DNA of 64,000 nucleotides from JABDCI01 sp964475835 (GCA_964475835.1 CAYYYL010000007.1:1-64000), one strand, 5' to 3'. Counted from the first letter of the stretch, positions 37,248-45,277 are shown. Translations and numbers: made by a program. Notes: generated by a model not told the origin, from the letters alone.

Positions 37248-37272
37248 GGCGGCGACAAAGCGCCGCCCTCCG
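37248..37272 (-). repeat. REP-like hairpin, copy A7 (inverted, RAYT right)
   Basis: On the minus strand: GGAG foot, arm GGCGGCG, loop CTTTGT, arm CGCCGCC, a perfect 7-bp stem. It starts 1 bp after the RAYT stop codon. Confidence 0.88.
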
Positions 37273-37346
37273 ATTCAGAAAGGGAGCATGAGAAAGGGAG
37301 CATGGGGTTGTTGTTGGACCCGTTTCTGAAACCTCTCAACTCATGC

Positions 37347-38360
37347 TCACTGATTCTGCAACACGACTGCCTGGGGTCTTTCGAAGAGATCTCCCTGCAA
37401 GTAGGAGGGACCTCGTGAACGAACGCGTGTCCGGTGGGGTTGGTCCTTGTGGAGAATGTGTTTGATGGCGCGCTCCAGAAGGCTGGCGACGCGATCGTCC
37501 TGGGTTTGTGAACGGGTCATCTCTTTCTCCTTCATGCGTGCTTTGAATTGCACAAAAGCGGTAAGGAGATAGGGGATGACGCTGTTGCGCTGAATGTCCT
37601 CCACGCCGAGGCGACAGAGGTGGCATCCATTTTCATTCGCCTTTCGTCCCTCCTTCTCGAGCAGGGCGGTCAGGTATTGCAGGCCGTTCATTCCATTCAC
37701 GTCGGTCTGATCGGGATCGCCGCAGATGACGATCTTCGAAAACGGACCGAGCCGCGTGACGGCCATTTTGATCTGTTCCACCGTGGTGTTTTGAGCCTCG
37801 TCGATGATGACAAAGCTTTCGCTGAAGGTCCTGCCGCGCATGAATGCGAGCGGGGCGGCGGAAATGTGTTTGGCTCCAAGCAACGCCTTGAGGGTGGGGT
37901 CCGGAAGGAAGGCGGTGAGCTTGTCGTAGAACGGTTCGAGGTAGGGACCGATCTTATCATCCACATTACCGGGGAGATATCCCATTTCCTCTCCACCGGC
38001 TTCCACGAGGGGACGGCAGAGAATGAGATCGGCGAATCGACCGTTAAGAACACCTTCCAGACCTTTGCGAACGGCGAGCAACGTCTTGCCTGTGCCGGCG
38101 GGCCCCGTCAGGACGACGATTTTAGTGTCCGGGTGTTGAAGCGTGTCGATGAAATGCTGTTGATTGGGGCGAAATACGAGCGGCCGCATCTTCGGAATAT
38201 TGCCGCGGTATTTGGGCCGGTTGACAAGTTTTGGAGAGCTGATTCCAGCGAGGTGGGGATCGGTTTCCTCGGTGTTTTGGGGTTGGGGGTCGTTTTTTTG
38301 AGCGAGGCGTTCCTGGTGTTCGAGCTTGCCGTTGGGATTCTTTTGTTTGCGTTTGCTCAT
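37347..38360 (-). CDS. PhoH-family ATPase
   Basis: A 337-residue P-loop ATPase with Walker A 'LTGPAGTGKTLLAVRKG', 'LCRPLVEAGGEEMGYLPGNV', Walker B 'FVIIDEAQNTTVEQIKM' and the C-terminal motif 'ICGDPDQTDVNGMNGL'. PhoH proteins are RNA-helicase-like ATPases linked to RNA metabolism and, with YbeY, to rRNA processing. The N-terminal 60 residues are polar and low in complexity. A C-terminal extension (about 255-337) has no known motif and is Arg/Gln-rich near the end. There is no YbeY gene next to it. Confidence 0.9.
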   Translation of the reverse strand: MSKRKQKNPNGKLEHQERLAQKNDPQPQNTEETDPHLAGISSPKLVNRPKYRGNIPKMRPLVFRPNQQHFIDTLQHPDTKIVVLTGPAGTGKTLLAVRKGLEGVLNGRFADLILCRPLVEAGGEEMGYLPGNVDDKIGPYLEPFYDKLTAFLPDPTLKALLGAKHISAAPLAFMRGRTFSESFVIIDEAQNTTVEQIKMAVTRLGPFSKIVICGDPDQTDVNGMNGLQYLTALLEKEGRKANENGCHLCRLGVEDIQRNSVIPYLLTAFVQFKARMKEKEMTRSQTQDDRVASLLERAIKHILHKDQPHRTRVRSRGPSYLQGDLFERPQAVVLQNQ

Positions 38361-38537
38361 AGCGGAGGAAAACCGCGAATTCGGGGTTGAAGGGTTGAAA
38401 CGACACAGTTTCCGAGAGCTTCCCGAAGGACTGGCGGGAAGGATTGCGCATTTGTAAACACTTGCGCATCAAGCACATACACACTCTGCCACGAATGTAA
38501 AATTCCCGCAAGGAAAATGCGAGAATTTGAAAATTTG

Positions 38538-39389
38538 CTATGAAGCGCGGGCAACCTGATGTCCGATCATTTCCACGAGGAGGTCCTTGATCGTGTCCAT
38601 GCGGGTGAGATCAGTAATCTGGGATCCCCTTGTGTCGGTGATGTGAAATTCGTCGGTAGCGACATTGTCCTTCGTCTGTACGCGGGCCTGTGCGATGTCG
38701 AGGCCGTTGAGGGTGAGGATTTGAAGAATGTCGTAGAGCAGACCCTGGCGATCGGGGGTGCGGAGTCGGAGAATGGTCGAGTGATTGGAGGTTTCGTTAT
38801 CGAACTCAATTTTTGGGGTGAAATACCGGGTGTATTTCTTGGGAGCGCGGGTGCGGGCGTGTTCCTGTTTGAGGATATCGGAGAAGGGAACGTCGTCCAC
38901 TCCACTGAGGGATTTCTTGAGGATGTTCGACATTCGGGTCATCTTCGGCTTGCTGGAGATGCTGTGTTGACGGGAATCGCACACCTGAAAGAGGTCGAGA
39001 ATGAGATGATCGCTGCGGGTGTAGATGTCGGCATGAAGAATGTTCATGTCCGTCATGGCAAAAGATCCCGCGACCTTGGCGAAGAGGCCGTGGCGATTCC
39101 AGGTGCAGACGAGGGCCTCGGAATATTTCTGCTTGGGAAAATGCCGCCATTTCACGACGGGTGCGATCGCCTCCGCCTTGTCATCGAGGAGATTTCGGAA
39201 AAAGGTGTTTAATGCCTTCAGGTGCCAGACGATATCCTCGGGGGAGATGTTTCTCCAGTAACGGAGGGGCATGTGGCTGAAGTGGGCGTCGACTTCATCA
39301 CGGCTGAGGTCGCGCGGAAGGAGCTTGGTGACGGGGGCGCGCAACGAATCACGGCGCTTGAGCAACGCGGAAGCGTCGAGTCGTGACAA
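38538..39389 (-). CDS. GlnD-like protein with two ACT domains only
   Basis: The product resembles only the C-terminal third of GlnD (PII uridylyltransferase): 'LSRDEVDAHFSHMPLRYW', a first ACT domain from 'ALVCTWNRHGLFAKVAGSFA', and a second from 'STILRLRTPDRQGLLYDILQ'. The nucleotidyltransferase and HD domains are absent, and upstream DNA does not encode them. I prefer the TTG start at 39389 (GGAG 5 nt upstream; 283 residues). The frame is open further, to ATG 39476, but there another frame looks more protein-like. ACT domains bind amino acids such as glutamine, so this may be a sensor that has lost enzymatic activity. Confidence 0.75.
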   Translation of the reverse strand: MSRLDASALLKRRDSLRAPVTKLLPRDLSRDEVDAHFSHMPLRYWRNISPEDIVWHLKALNTFFRNLLDDKAEAIAPVVKWRHFPKQKYSEALVCTWNRHGLFAKVAGSFAMTDMNILHADIYTRSDHLILDLFQVCDSRQHSISSKPKMTRMSNILKKSLSGVDDVPFSDILKQEHARTRAPKKYTRYFTPKIEFDNETSNHSTILRLRTPDRQGLLYDILQILTLNGLDIAQARVQTKDNVATDEFHITDTRGSQITDLTRMDTIKDLLVEMIGHQVARAS

Positions 39390-39478
39390 ACCGCTCCGGG
39401 ATGTGGTCTCCCTGCCACTCTTCCTGGAGCGTGAAACTGTTCTCGAGGAGAGATTCAAACCACTGGCACCTTGCATGG

Positions 39479-39730
39479 TCAGCTGACTTTTTGCAAGTCT
39501 TCGCCAGTGGAAATAATGTCTTCGCACGCGGGAATGAAATCGCCCGCGAGTGCTTCGGTCAGGGATTGATACCGCCGGATCCTCCAGTCACAGAAAACCG
39601 GGAGGGCCTTGTAGAGTTTTGGATCGGTGAAAGGGGTGGATTCCTCCAACTCCTGTTTCGGCTTCATCACTTCGGACCACTCCAGGATCAGATCTCTCGG
39701 ATGGGGGCAGTAGGATGACATGGTGCTCAT
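39479..39730 (-). CDS. Unknown protein, probably frameshifted near its end
   Basis: From ATG 39730 the frame gives 83 residues ('LILEWSEVMKPKQELEEST...LYKALPVFCDWRIRRYQSLTEALAGD') and stops at 39479. Codon usage (GC-rich third positions) looks genuine. If one base is removed from the run of five T at 39488-39492 (A on the coding strand), the protein continues as 'SADHARCQWFESLLENSF...HIPERFVTTRRFRVAQAP' to a TGA at 39349-39351, about 126 residues in all. I do not recognise the family. The corrected gene would overlap the ACT gene by about 41 bp. The indel could be a mutation, programmed slippage or a sequencing error. Confidence 0.6.
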   Translation of the reverse strand: MSTMSSYCPHPRDLILEWSEVMKPKQELEESTPFTDPKLYKALPVFCDWRIRRYQSLTEALAGDFIPACEDIISTGEDLQKVS

Positions 39731-39927
39731 AAAGACAGCACGGGATATGCCACCCCGACGTGTCGGCACCGATTCTGGAAAATGAAGGAAAAACCTCTCG
39801 GATCCCCATAAATTTGATCAAAACTGGGAAGCAAATTTGAAAAATTCTTCTCAAATTTGACATTCACAAGGAGCGTCACATCCGTCCTTTTCAAAGCCTG
39901 ATTCCGGGGTTACATTTCGGGCAGGGT

Positions 39928-41481
39928 ATGGAGAAGATCACGTATGCGTCGCTTGGATCCCTGGGAGAGGGATTTCACCACTCCTTTGAGGATGCGGTGA
40001 CGCGGGTGCGATCCTCCCTGGGCGGAGTTCATCCGCTTTGGATTGACGGCCGGAAGCAGCCCGCGCGGACGTCCTTTTCCGATTCCAGCCCGACCGATAC
40101 CCGTTTGAAGCTCGGGCGTTTTTCCCAGGCAGGTGTGGCCCATTTGCAGCAAGCCATTGCGGGGGCGCGACGGGCGTTTCCCGGGTGGCGGGATCTGGGG
40201 TGGCGGCAGCGGATCGTGATGCTGCGCCGTGCTGCGGATCTCATCTGGCAGCGTCAATTTGAACTCGCAGCCGTTCTCGTTCTGGAGGTGGGAAAGAATC
40301 GCTTTGAAGCCATCGCCGAGGTGTCGGAGACAGCGGATCTGATCACCTACTATTGCGATCAGATGGAAAAGAACGGTGGGTACGACATTCCCATGTCGAT
40401 GAGCGTGGCGGAGCAGACGCGCAGCGTGCTCAAGCCCTATGGAGTGTGGGGGGTCATCGCCCCCTTCAATTTTCCGATGGCCCTGGCTGCGGGAATGGCG
40501 GCGGGCGCTCTGGTGGCGGGAAACACCGTGGTGTTCAAGCCTGCAAGCGATACTCCCCTGAGTGGCTGGAAAATCGCCGAGATTTTCCGGGACGCGGGAC
40601 TTCCCCCCGGGGTGTTCCAGTTCATCACCGGATCGGGAGGGGCGCTCGGACGTGAATTTCTGGAGAATCAGAACCTTGACGGCCTGATCTTCACCGGTTC
40701 GCGTGCGGTGGGATTGTCGCTCCTTCGACAGTTCGGCCAGAAACGCCATCGTCCGTGCATCACCGAGATGGGGGGAAAAAATCCGGCCATCATCATGCCT
40801 TCCGCCAACCTGCACCATGCGGTCGAGGGGGTTTATCGATCGGCGTTTGGCATGGGAGGCCAGAAATGTTCCGCCTGCTCCCGGGTGTATATTCATCGGG
40901 CCATTCGTAAAACGTTCATGGATCAGTTGATCGCAAAGACGGAGGCTTGTCGCGTGGGGGATCCGCTTGGACGCGATATTTTCCTGGGACCTCTCATCAA
41001 CGAGCGTGCGGTGGGAGTGTATGCTGCAGCCGTGCGTCGTGGACGGCGCGAGGGAAGGGTGGTGTGTGGCGGACGCGTGCTCAAGGCGGGTGAATTCGAA
41101 CACGGATTTTTCGTGGAGCCAGCGATCGTGGATCAACTGCCGAAGGAGTCTTCCCTGTTTCAGGACGAATACTTTGCTCCCGTTGTCGCCGTGGCCGAGA
41201 TCAGCTCCCTGGATGAGGCGCTGCGCCTCGCAAACGACAGCGAATACGGTCTGACGGCCGGGATTTTCACAGAGGATTCAGAGGAGCGTGAACGGTTTTT
41301 CAGTCACATCGAAGCAGGGGTGACCTATTGCAACCGCCGGGGCGGGGCGACCACGGGCGCGTGGCCCGGGGTGCAATCCTTCGGTGGATGGAAATGCTCC
41401 GGTTCCAGCGGCAAAAGCGCCCTGGGTCCCCACTACGTCGCTCAATTCATGCGGGAGCAGAGTCAGACCATTGTGCATTGA
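39928..41481 (+). CDS. pruA: 1-pyrroline-5-carboxylate dehydrogenase-like
   Basis: A 517-residue aldehyde dehydrogenase of the length and style of L-glutamate gamma-semialdehyde dehydrogenase: 'VIAPFNFPMALAAGMAAGAL', 'FTGSRAVGL', general base E in 'CITEMGGKNPAIIMPSANL', and the diagnostic 'SAFGMGGQKCSACSRVYIH' with the catalytic Cys in GQKCSACSR. It oxidises glutamate semialdehyde (from proline) to glutamate. No proline dehydrogenase gene lies beside it, and some P5CDH-like enzymes act on other substrates, so the specificity is likely but not proven. Confidence 0.85.
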   Translation: MEKITYASLGSLGEGFHHSFEDAVTRVRSSLGGVHPLWIDGRKQPARTSFSDSSPTDTRLKLGRFSQAGVAHLQQAIAGARRAFPGWRDLGWRQRIVMLRRAADLIWQRQFELAAVLVLEVGKNRFEAIAEVSETADLITYYCDQMEKNGGYDIPMSMSVAEQTRSVLKPYGVWGVIAPFNFPMALAAGMAAGALVAGNTVVFKPASDTPLSGWKIAEIFRDAGLPPGVFQFITGSGGALGREFLENQNLDGLIFTGSRAVGLSLLRQFGQKRHRPCITEMGGKNPAIIMPSANLHHAVEGVYRSAFGMGGQKCSACSRVYIHRAIRKTFMDQLIAKTEACRVGDPLGRDIFLGPLINERAVGVYAAAVRRGRREGRVVCGGRVLKAGEFEHGFFVEPAIVDQLPKESSLFQDEYFAPVVAVAEISSLDEALRLANDSEYGLTAGIFTEDSEERERFFSHIEAGVTYCNRRGGATTGAWPGVQSFGGWKCSGSSGKSALGPHYVAQFMREQSQTIVH

Positions 41482-41595
41482 CTAAGGATTGGAAGAAGGC
41501 AGAAGACAAGAGTCAGAATTTCGGAGGGTGGAGCTTGGTATCTGCCTTCGTCTTGGTTCAGTTGACACCCCTCTTTATTCGGTCGATATTAGAAG

Positions 41596-42351
41596 GTGAC
41601 GAGATGTCTCAAATTCTTCTCTATCAAGAAGTTGGGTGAGAAGAGAGGTGCGTTCACCATTACCGAGGTATTGGTCGTGATCTCGATTATTTCGGTACTG
41701 ACGGCCCTGATTCTTCCCGCAGTGGAGGGAGCCAAGGAAAGTTCTCGATCAGTGCAGTGCATCAATAATTTGAGACAGATGGGGGTGGCGATTTCGCTAT
41801 ATGGCGAGGAATACGACGTTTATCTCGAAGCCGCACAGCCGGGGTCCGGTCCGAACCCCATTCCCTGGTATGTGACCCTTGGGCCTTATCTTTCGTGCAA
41901 TACGACGCTGAATCCGGATGGCCGAACGGCAAGTGGATTGTCTCCCATTTTTGAGTGTCCCTCAAAAAAAATCAAAGTTCCTGGGGCGGATCCCGTCAAC
42001 ACCTATGGGATCATGCGGAGTCTGGTGGGAAATGAATATATTTACCCCCATACGGAACGAACTAGTGAAATGATTCTAGTCATTGATGCAACTCAATTTT
42101 CCGGGACCGGCCTTGTCGATGATGGATGGTCCGAGCTTTCGATTCCCCAGAACCGCTGGGCTTACGGATCCTTTGATCTGGCGACCGCGGAGGATCCGGC
42201 GGATCCGGGACCCGATCAGGATACGCGCATCGGTTTATTCAACCCCCGTTGGCGTCACACCGGAAAGGCGAACGCGGTATTCGTGGATGGACATGTGGCG
42301 GTTCTGAGGAAGGAAGATTACAAACTCAAGAACGTCGCGACCCCGCCGTGA
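41596..42351 (+). CDS. Type II pseudopilin-like protein, H-X9-DG type
   Basis: A protein of about 240-251 residues with a prepilin leader: basic (KKLGEKRG), then cleavage G/A before 'FTITEVLVVISIISVLTALI' with E at mature position 5. The C-terminal motif 'RHTGKANAVFVDGHV' (H-X9-DG) defines a large family in Planctomycetes and Verrucomicrobia, and the mature part is rich in loops with 'CPSKKIKV'. No other pilus or secretion gene is nearby, so it must use a system encoded elsewhere. The start may be GTG 41596 or TTG 41632; the latter gives a more usual leader length. Confidence 0.85.
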   Translation: MTRCLKFFSIKKLGEKRGAFTITEVLVVISIISVLTALILPAVEGAKESSRSVQCINNLRQMGVAISLYGEEYDVYLEAAQPGSGPNPIPWYVTLGPYLSCNTTLNPDGRTASGLSPIFECPSKKIKVPGADPVNTYGIMRSLVGNEYIYPHTERTSEMILVIDATQFSGTGLVDDGWSELSIPQNRWAYGSFDLATAEDPADPGPDQDTRIGLFNPRWRHTGKANAVFVDGHVAVLRKEDYKLKNVATPP

Positions 42352-42444
42352 GCCCCTTCTCTGGTTACAGACTGTCAGATGGATTTTGCACTTGTCCTTC
42401 GAGATCTCTGAAAGTGCAAATTTGTATGCAAAGCTAATGGCTGT

Positions 42445-42479
42445 CTCTGGAGCGATGCTCTTTGAGCATCGCTCCAGAG
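42445..42479. terminator. Bidirectional hairpin after convergent genes
   Basis: A perfect 15-bp stem (CTCTGGAGCGATGCT, 42445-42459; complement 42465-42479) with a CTTTG loop. It lies between the pseudopilin gene (+) and the thioredoxin-like gene (-), and probably ends both transcripts. Confidence 0.75.
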
Positions 42480-42488
42480 GCCTTTGGA

Positions 42489-42725
42489 TTACTTCAGTGC
42501 GGAGAGACTGGCGCCAAAGTTGATGTGAAATACCTGATCTCCCAATACAAGGGCTGGAACGGATTTTACGCCCTTTTGTTCGGCTTCGTTGACACGTCCC
42601 TTGTCCTCGCCCAGGTGGACTACCTGGACATTGTATTTGTTGGGATCAAGAGCTTGAGCCACGTTCTGTTCTGCGCTGACACAGACCGGACAGCCTGCAT
42701 GATAGAAGATAGCGTTTGATTTCAT
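42489..42725 (-). CDS. Small thioredoxin/glutaredoxin-like protein
   Basis: A 78-residue thioredoxin-fold protein with a CPVC active site (YHAGCPVCVSAEQ, residues 12-15 being CPVC) and the cis-proline motif 'VKSVPALVLGD'. It is probably a cytoplasmic thiol-disulfide oxidoreductase. The gene is divergent from an HxlR-type regulator 141 bp away with a palindrome between them, the classical layout of a redox- or electrophile-responsive pair. Confidence 0.8.
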   Translation of the reverse strand: MKSNAIFYHAGCPVCVSAEQNVAQALDPNKYNVQVVHLGEDKGRVNEAEQKGVKSVPALVLGDQVFHINFGASLSALK

Positions 42726-42818
42726 AGTGCGTTATTTGATTAATGGATATCAGTGATTTGATACCTTCATTCCAACCTGACATGGGATTGGAAATCTGAA
42801 AAGAGGGCACTATTTGGT

Positions 42819-42832
42819 AAGGTAGGTACCTT
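42819..42832. promoter_or_regulatory. Candidate HxlR operator
   Basis: An inverted repeat AAGGTA-GG-TACCTT, flanked by further GGTA repeats (GGTAAGGTAGGTACC then CGGTAAG) in the 141-bp divergent intergenic region. It is a plausible regulator binding site overlapping one or both promoters. Confidence 0.45.
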
Positions 42833-42866
42833 TCGGTAAGTTTCCCCAAAAAGAATCATTTCAAAA

Positions 42867-43175
42867 ATGAAAAAAATTGCGACAAAAGTGAGTGTAAGTG
42901 AAATGGTGGAGAGTATTGTAGGGTGCAAGTGGTCTCTTGGAGTTTTGGCGCTGGTGCGACGTGGAGTCTGCCGTCCAGGAGCTATGGAACGCGAAGTGGA
43001 AGGACTCACGACGAAGGTTCTGAATGAACGACTGAAGAAAATGATGCGTTTTGGAATTCTGGAAAAGATTTCCTATCCCGAAGTTCCACCTCGTGTGGAA
43101 TATCGTCTTACAAAATTCGGCCAACGTTTCCAAACCATCCTCGATGCTTTGGATCGATTGGAGAAATCTCGGTAA
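42867..43175 (+). CDS. HxlR-family transcriptional regulator
   Basis: A 102-residue winged helix-turn-helix protein ('VGCKWSLGVLALVRRGVCRPG', 'LTTKVLNERLKKMMRFGILEK', 'VPPRVEYRLTKFGQRFQTIL'), the HxlR/DUF24 pattern. Family members such as YodB and HypR sense quinones, hypochlorite or aldehydes through cysteines; here C20 (GCKW) and C35 (GVCRPG) are candidates. It probably controls the divergent thioredoxin-like gene and itself. Confidence 0.9.
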   Translation: MKKIATKVSVSEMVESIVGCKWSLGVLALVRRGVCRPGAMEREVEGLTTKVLNERLKKMMRFGILEKISYPEVPPRVEYRLTKFGQRFQTILDALDRLEKSR

Positions 43176-43196
43176 ATTGTTTCCACAGAATGGATT

Positions 43197-43490
43197 CTAC
43201 CATTTCAACATACTGAGGATTGAGGTCGCTATGAGGGCGAGAAGGATCACGATCCCGGTGATCCACCACACTGGTTTTAGTCCCGGGGGTTTGGCCGATT
43301 CGTTGAATTCCGAGGCGACAAACTCCTCGTAGTTGAATTCGTCGTCTCCCGAATCTATTCCGTCTGCTGCCGCGTCCTCCCTCCAGCCTGACCGGTGATC
43401 CGCGCCGCATTCAGGACACGCCTTTGCCTTGCGGGGGACATCGTTTCCACAGACGGGGCAGACCTCGGGGGGATTTTGCTTTGGATTCAT
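43197..43490 (-). CDS. Zinc-ribbon protein with C-terminal membrane anchor
   Basis: A 97-residue protein with a double-Cys zinc ribbon ('CPVCGNDVPRKAKACPECGAD', split here as CPVCG and CPECG at about 11-15 and 25-29), an acidic linker (about 40-66), and one C-terminal helix ('WWITGIVILLALIATSILSM', about 74-93). The tail-anchored layout suggests a membrane-bound cytoplasmic ribbon. The function is unknown. It converges with the HxlR gene, which ends 21 bp away. Confidence 0.7.
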   Translation of the reverse strand: MNPKQNPPEVCPVCGNDVPRKAKACPECGADHRSGWREDAAADGIDSGDDEFNYEEFVASEFNESAKPPGLKPVWWITGIVILLALIATSILSMLKW

Positions 43491-43520
43491 TATGAGAGCA
43501 TCCTATTTTGATCCATGAAA

Positions 43521-43562
43521 GGTAGGGGGCGCCGCGGTCGTGCCAGCGGCACGACCCTACCA
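43521..43562. repeat. GGTAGGG...CCCTACC palindromic element, copy 2
   Basis: Outer arms GGTAGGG and CCCTACC with an inner hairpin GTCGTGCC-agc-GGCACGAC. It lies in the divergent space between the zinc-ribbon gene and the DUF486 gene. Confidence 0.65.
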
Positions 43563-43596
43563 CAGATAGAACCCAAGTGAATCGATTGATTTTGAT

Positions 43597-43938
43597 ATGA
43601 CCACCATCCTCCTCCTTCTGGCGAGCAATCTCTTCATGACGGTTGCCTGGTACGGGCATTTGAAATTCCGTCATGTGGAAATCTGGAAGGTGATATTGAT
43701 CAGCTGGCTCATTGCCTTTTTCGAATACTGTCTTCAGGTCCCCGCCAATCGCTGGGGATACGGACAGTTTTCGGCGTTTCAATTGAAGATCATCCAGGAG
43801 GTAATCACTATCGTCGTTTTCATCGTTTTCGCCGTGCTGTATCTTCGCGAGCCGTCGCGATGGAACCATCTCGCGGCGTTCGGATGTGTGATGGCCGCCG
43901 TCTACTTTGCATTCCTGCCAAACCGGACGATGCCTTGA
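43597..43938 (+). CDS. DUF486 membrane protein
   Basis: A 113-residue integral membrane protein with four helices and the DUF486 pattern: 'MTVAWYGHLKF', 'WLIAFFEYCLQVPANRWGYG', 'FSAFQLKIIQEVITIVVFIV', 'EPSRWNHLAAFGCVMAAVYF'. These small DMT-superfamily-like proteins have no established function; a transport or scaffold role is possible. It is a single gene, converging on dapA. Confidence 0.88.
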   Translation: MTTILLLLASNLFMTVAWYGHLKFRHVEIWKVILISWLIAFFEYCLQVPANRWGYGQFSAFQLKIIQEVITIVVFIVFAVLYLREPSRWNHLAAFGCVMAAVYFAFLPNRTMP

Positions 43939-43982
43939 ATAGGGAACTCTAACCCATCCTCGGCAGGATGGGGATCAGAATG

Positions 43983-44077
43983 TCTCGCGCAGAGATGCAG
44001 GGACGCGGAGTTTTTTTGACAGGATTTACAGGATTAAGATTAATCTTTTACCTGCGTCCCTGCGTCTCTGCGCGAGA
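43983..44077. repeat. Long inverted repeat, CGCAGAGACGCAGG type
   Basis: Arms of 24 nt (43983-44006 and 44054-44077; TCTCGCGCAGAGATGCAGGG) with one mismatch, separated by 47 bp containing a 'ggatttacaggatta' motif. It lies between convergent DUF486 and dapA genes. Confidence 0.8.
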
Positions 44078-44151
44078 TTTTGGTATTCCGACTCCTGTCT
44101 TCCCTGTCCTTCGGAGCCTTGGCGAAGGAGGATGTCTCCTGACTTCTTTTT

Positions 44152-45027
44152 CTAGATTATCCCGAGGTCCTGCAGCGTCTTTTTCACCACCTCGTGGTTG
44201 GCGGCGCTGATCCTGCACATCGGCAGACGATATTCCTCTTCGATCTTGCCCATCATGGCGAGGGCTGCCTTGACGGGAATCGGATTGGTCTCGATGAAGA
44301 GATTCTTGAAAATCGGATAGAGTTTTGCGTGCAGCTTAAGGGCCGCCGTGGTCTTGCCCTGGGCGAATGCCTTCACCATGTGAACGACTTCGCGAGGAAC
44401 AACGTTCGACGCCACGCTGATGACGCCTTCGGCGCCGACGGACATGAAGGGTAGGGTCATCGAATCGTCGCCGCACATGATCGTGAATGACGGAGGCAGC
44501 ACGGAGCGGAGCAGGCTCACGCGTTCGGGCGTACCGCCGGCTTCCTTGATGCCGATGATATTCGGGCAATCCTTCGAGAGGCGGCGGCAGGTGTCGACGC
44601 CGATCTCGATGCCGCAGCGTCCGGGGATGCTGTAGAGCATGATCGGGAGTTCCGTCGCCTCCGCGATGGCTCGATAATGGAGATAAAGGCCTTCCTGTGT
44701 CGGCTTATTGTAATAGGGAGAAACCTGGAGCGAGGCATCGGCGCCTACATCCTCGGCTTCGCGCGTGAGTTCGACGGCTTCGGCCGTGGAATTCGCGCCT
44801 GTGCCGGCCATCACCTTCGCCTTGCCCTTGGCGGCTTCGACGACGACCTCGATGATGCGGATGTGTTCCTTGCAATCGACCGTGGGGGATTCGCCGGTCG
44901 TTCCGACGGGCACCAAACCATCGACGCCCTCCTTGATCTGCCACGCGACGAGATCGCGCAACGCGGCTTCGTCCACCTTTCCTTTGCGAAAAGGCGTGAC
45001 GAGAGCGGTGTACGTGCCGGTGAACAT
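44152..45027 (-). CDS. dapA: 4-Hydroxy-tetrahydrodipicolinate synthase
   Basis: A 291-residue TIM-barrel protein with the DapA motifs 'PVGTTGESPTVDCKEHIRII' (residues 40-59), 'SPYYNKPTQEGLYLHYRAIA', Tyr132 in 'LYSIPGRCG', and the Schiff-base lysine K161 ('IIGIKEAGG'). It condenses pyruvate and aspartate semialdehyde in the lysine and diaminopimelate pathway. dapF lies about 2 kb away on the same strand. The arrangement suits a diaminopimelate-type peptidoglycan. Confidence 0.96.
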   Translation of the reverse strand: MFTGTYTALVTPFRKGKVDEAALRDLVAWQIKEGVDGLVPVGTTGESPTVDCKEHIRIIEVVVEAAKGKAKVMAGTGANSTAEAVELTREAEDVGADASLQVSPYYNKPTQEGLYLHYRAIAEATELPIMLYSIPGRCGIEIGVDTCRRLSKDCPNIIGIKEAGGTPERVSLLRSVLPPSFTIMCGDDSMTLPFMSVGAEGVISVASNVVPREVVHMVKAFAQGKTTAALKLHAKLYPIFKNLFIETNPIPVKAALAMMGKIEEEYRLPMCRISAANHEVVKKTLQDLGII

Positions 45028-45242
45028 AAGGGAGCAATCAGTCTAGCATGAAGGGGGAGGGATGCAATCTCGGACCGAACCCCACGTTCGGGATAAACTT
45101 ATTTTGGCTTTCAGAGGTTTTCGTGCAAAGACGCCGAGTTTGAGCCCCGGATGAACAGGGATGCGGACTATTCCCATTCAGTACATCTGAATCGAAAGGG
45201 TTCGCCATCCGAGAAACCGAAAGCAGAATTGCTCTTTTCTGC

Positions 45243-45266
45243 CATCCTGAACGAAGCGAAGGATCT
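45243..45266 (+). repeat. CATCCT(G/C)AGCGAAGCG dispersed repeat, copy 4
   Basis: Reads CATCCTGAACGAAGCGAAGG then ATCT. It lies just before the GreA/B-like gene end. Confidence 0.65.
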
Positions 45267-45277
45267 CACTGCCTGTT

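Noticed and set aside
39910..41136. A 408-codon open frame opposite the P5C dehydrogenase
   Set aside because: The plus-strand gene has the full catalytic set (GGKNPA, GQKCSACSR), so the antisense frame is a shadow.
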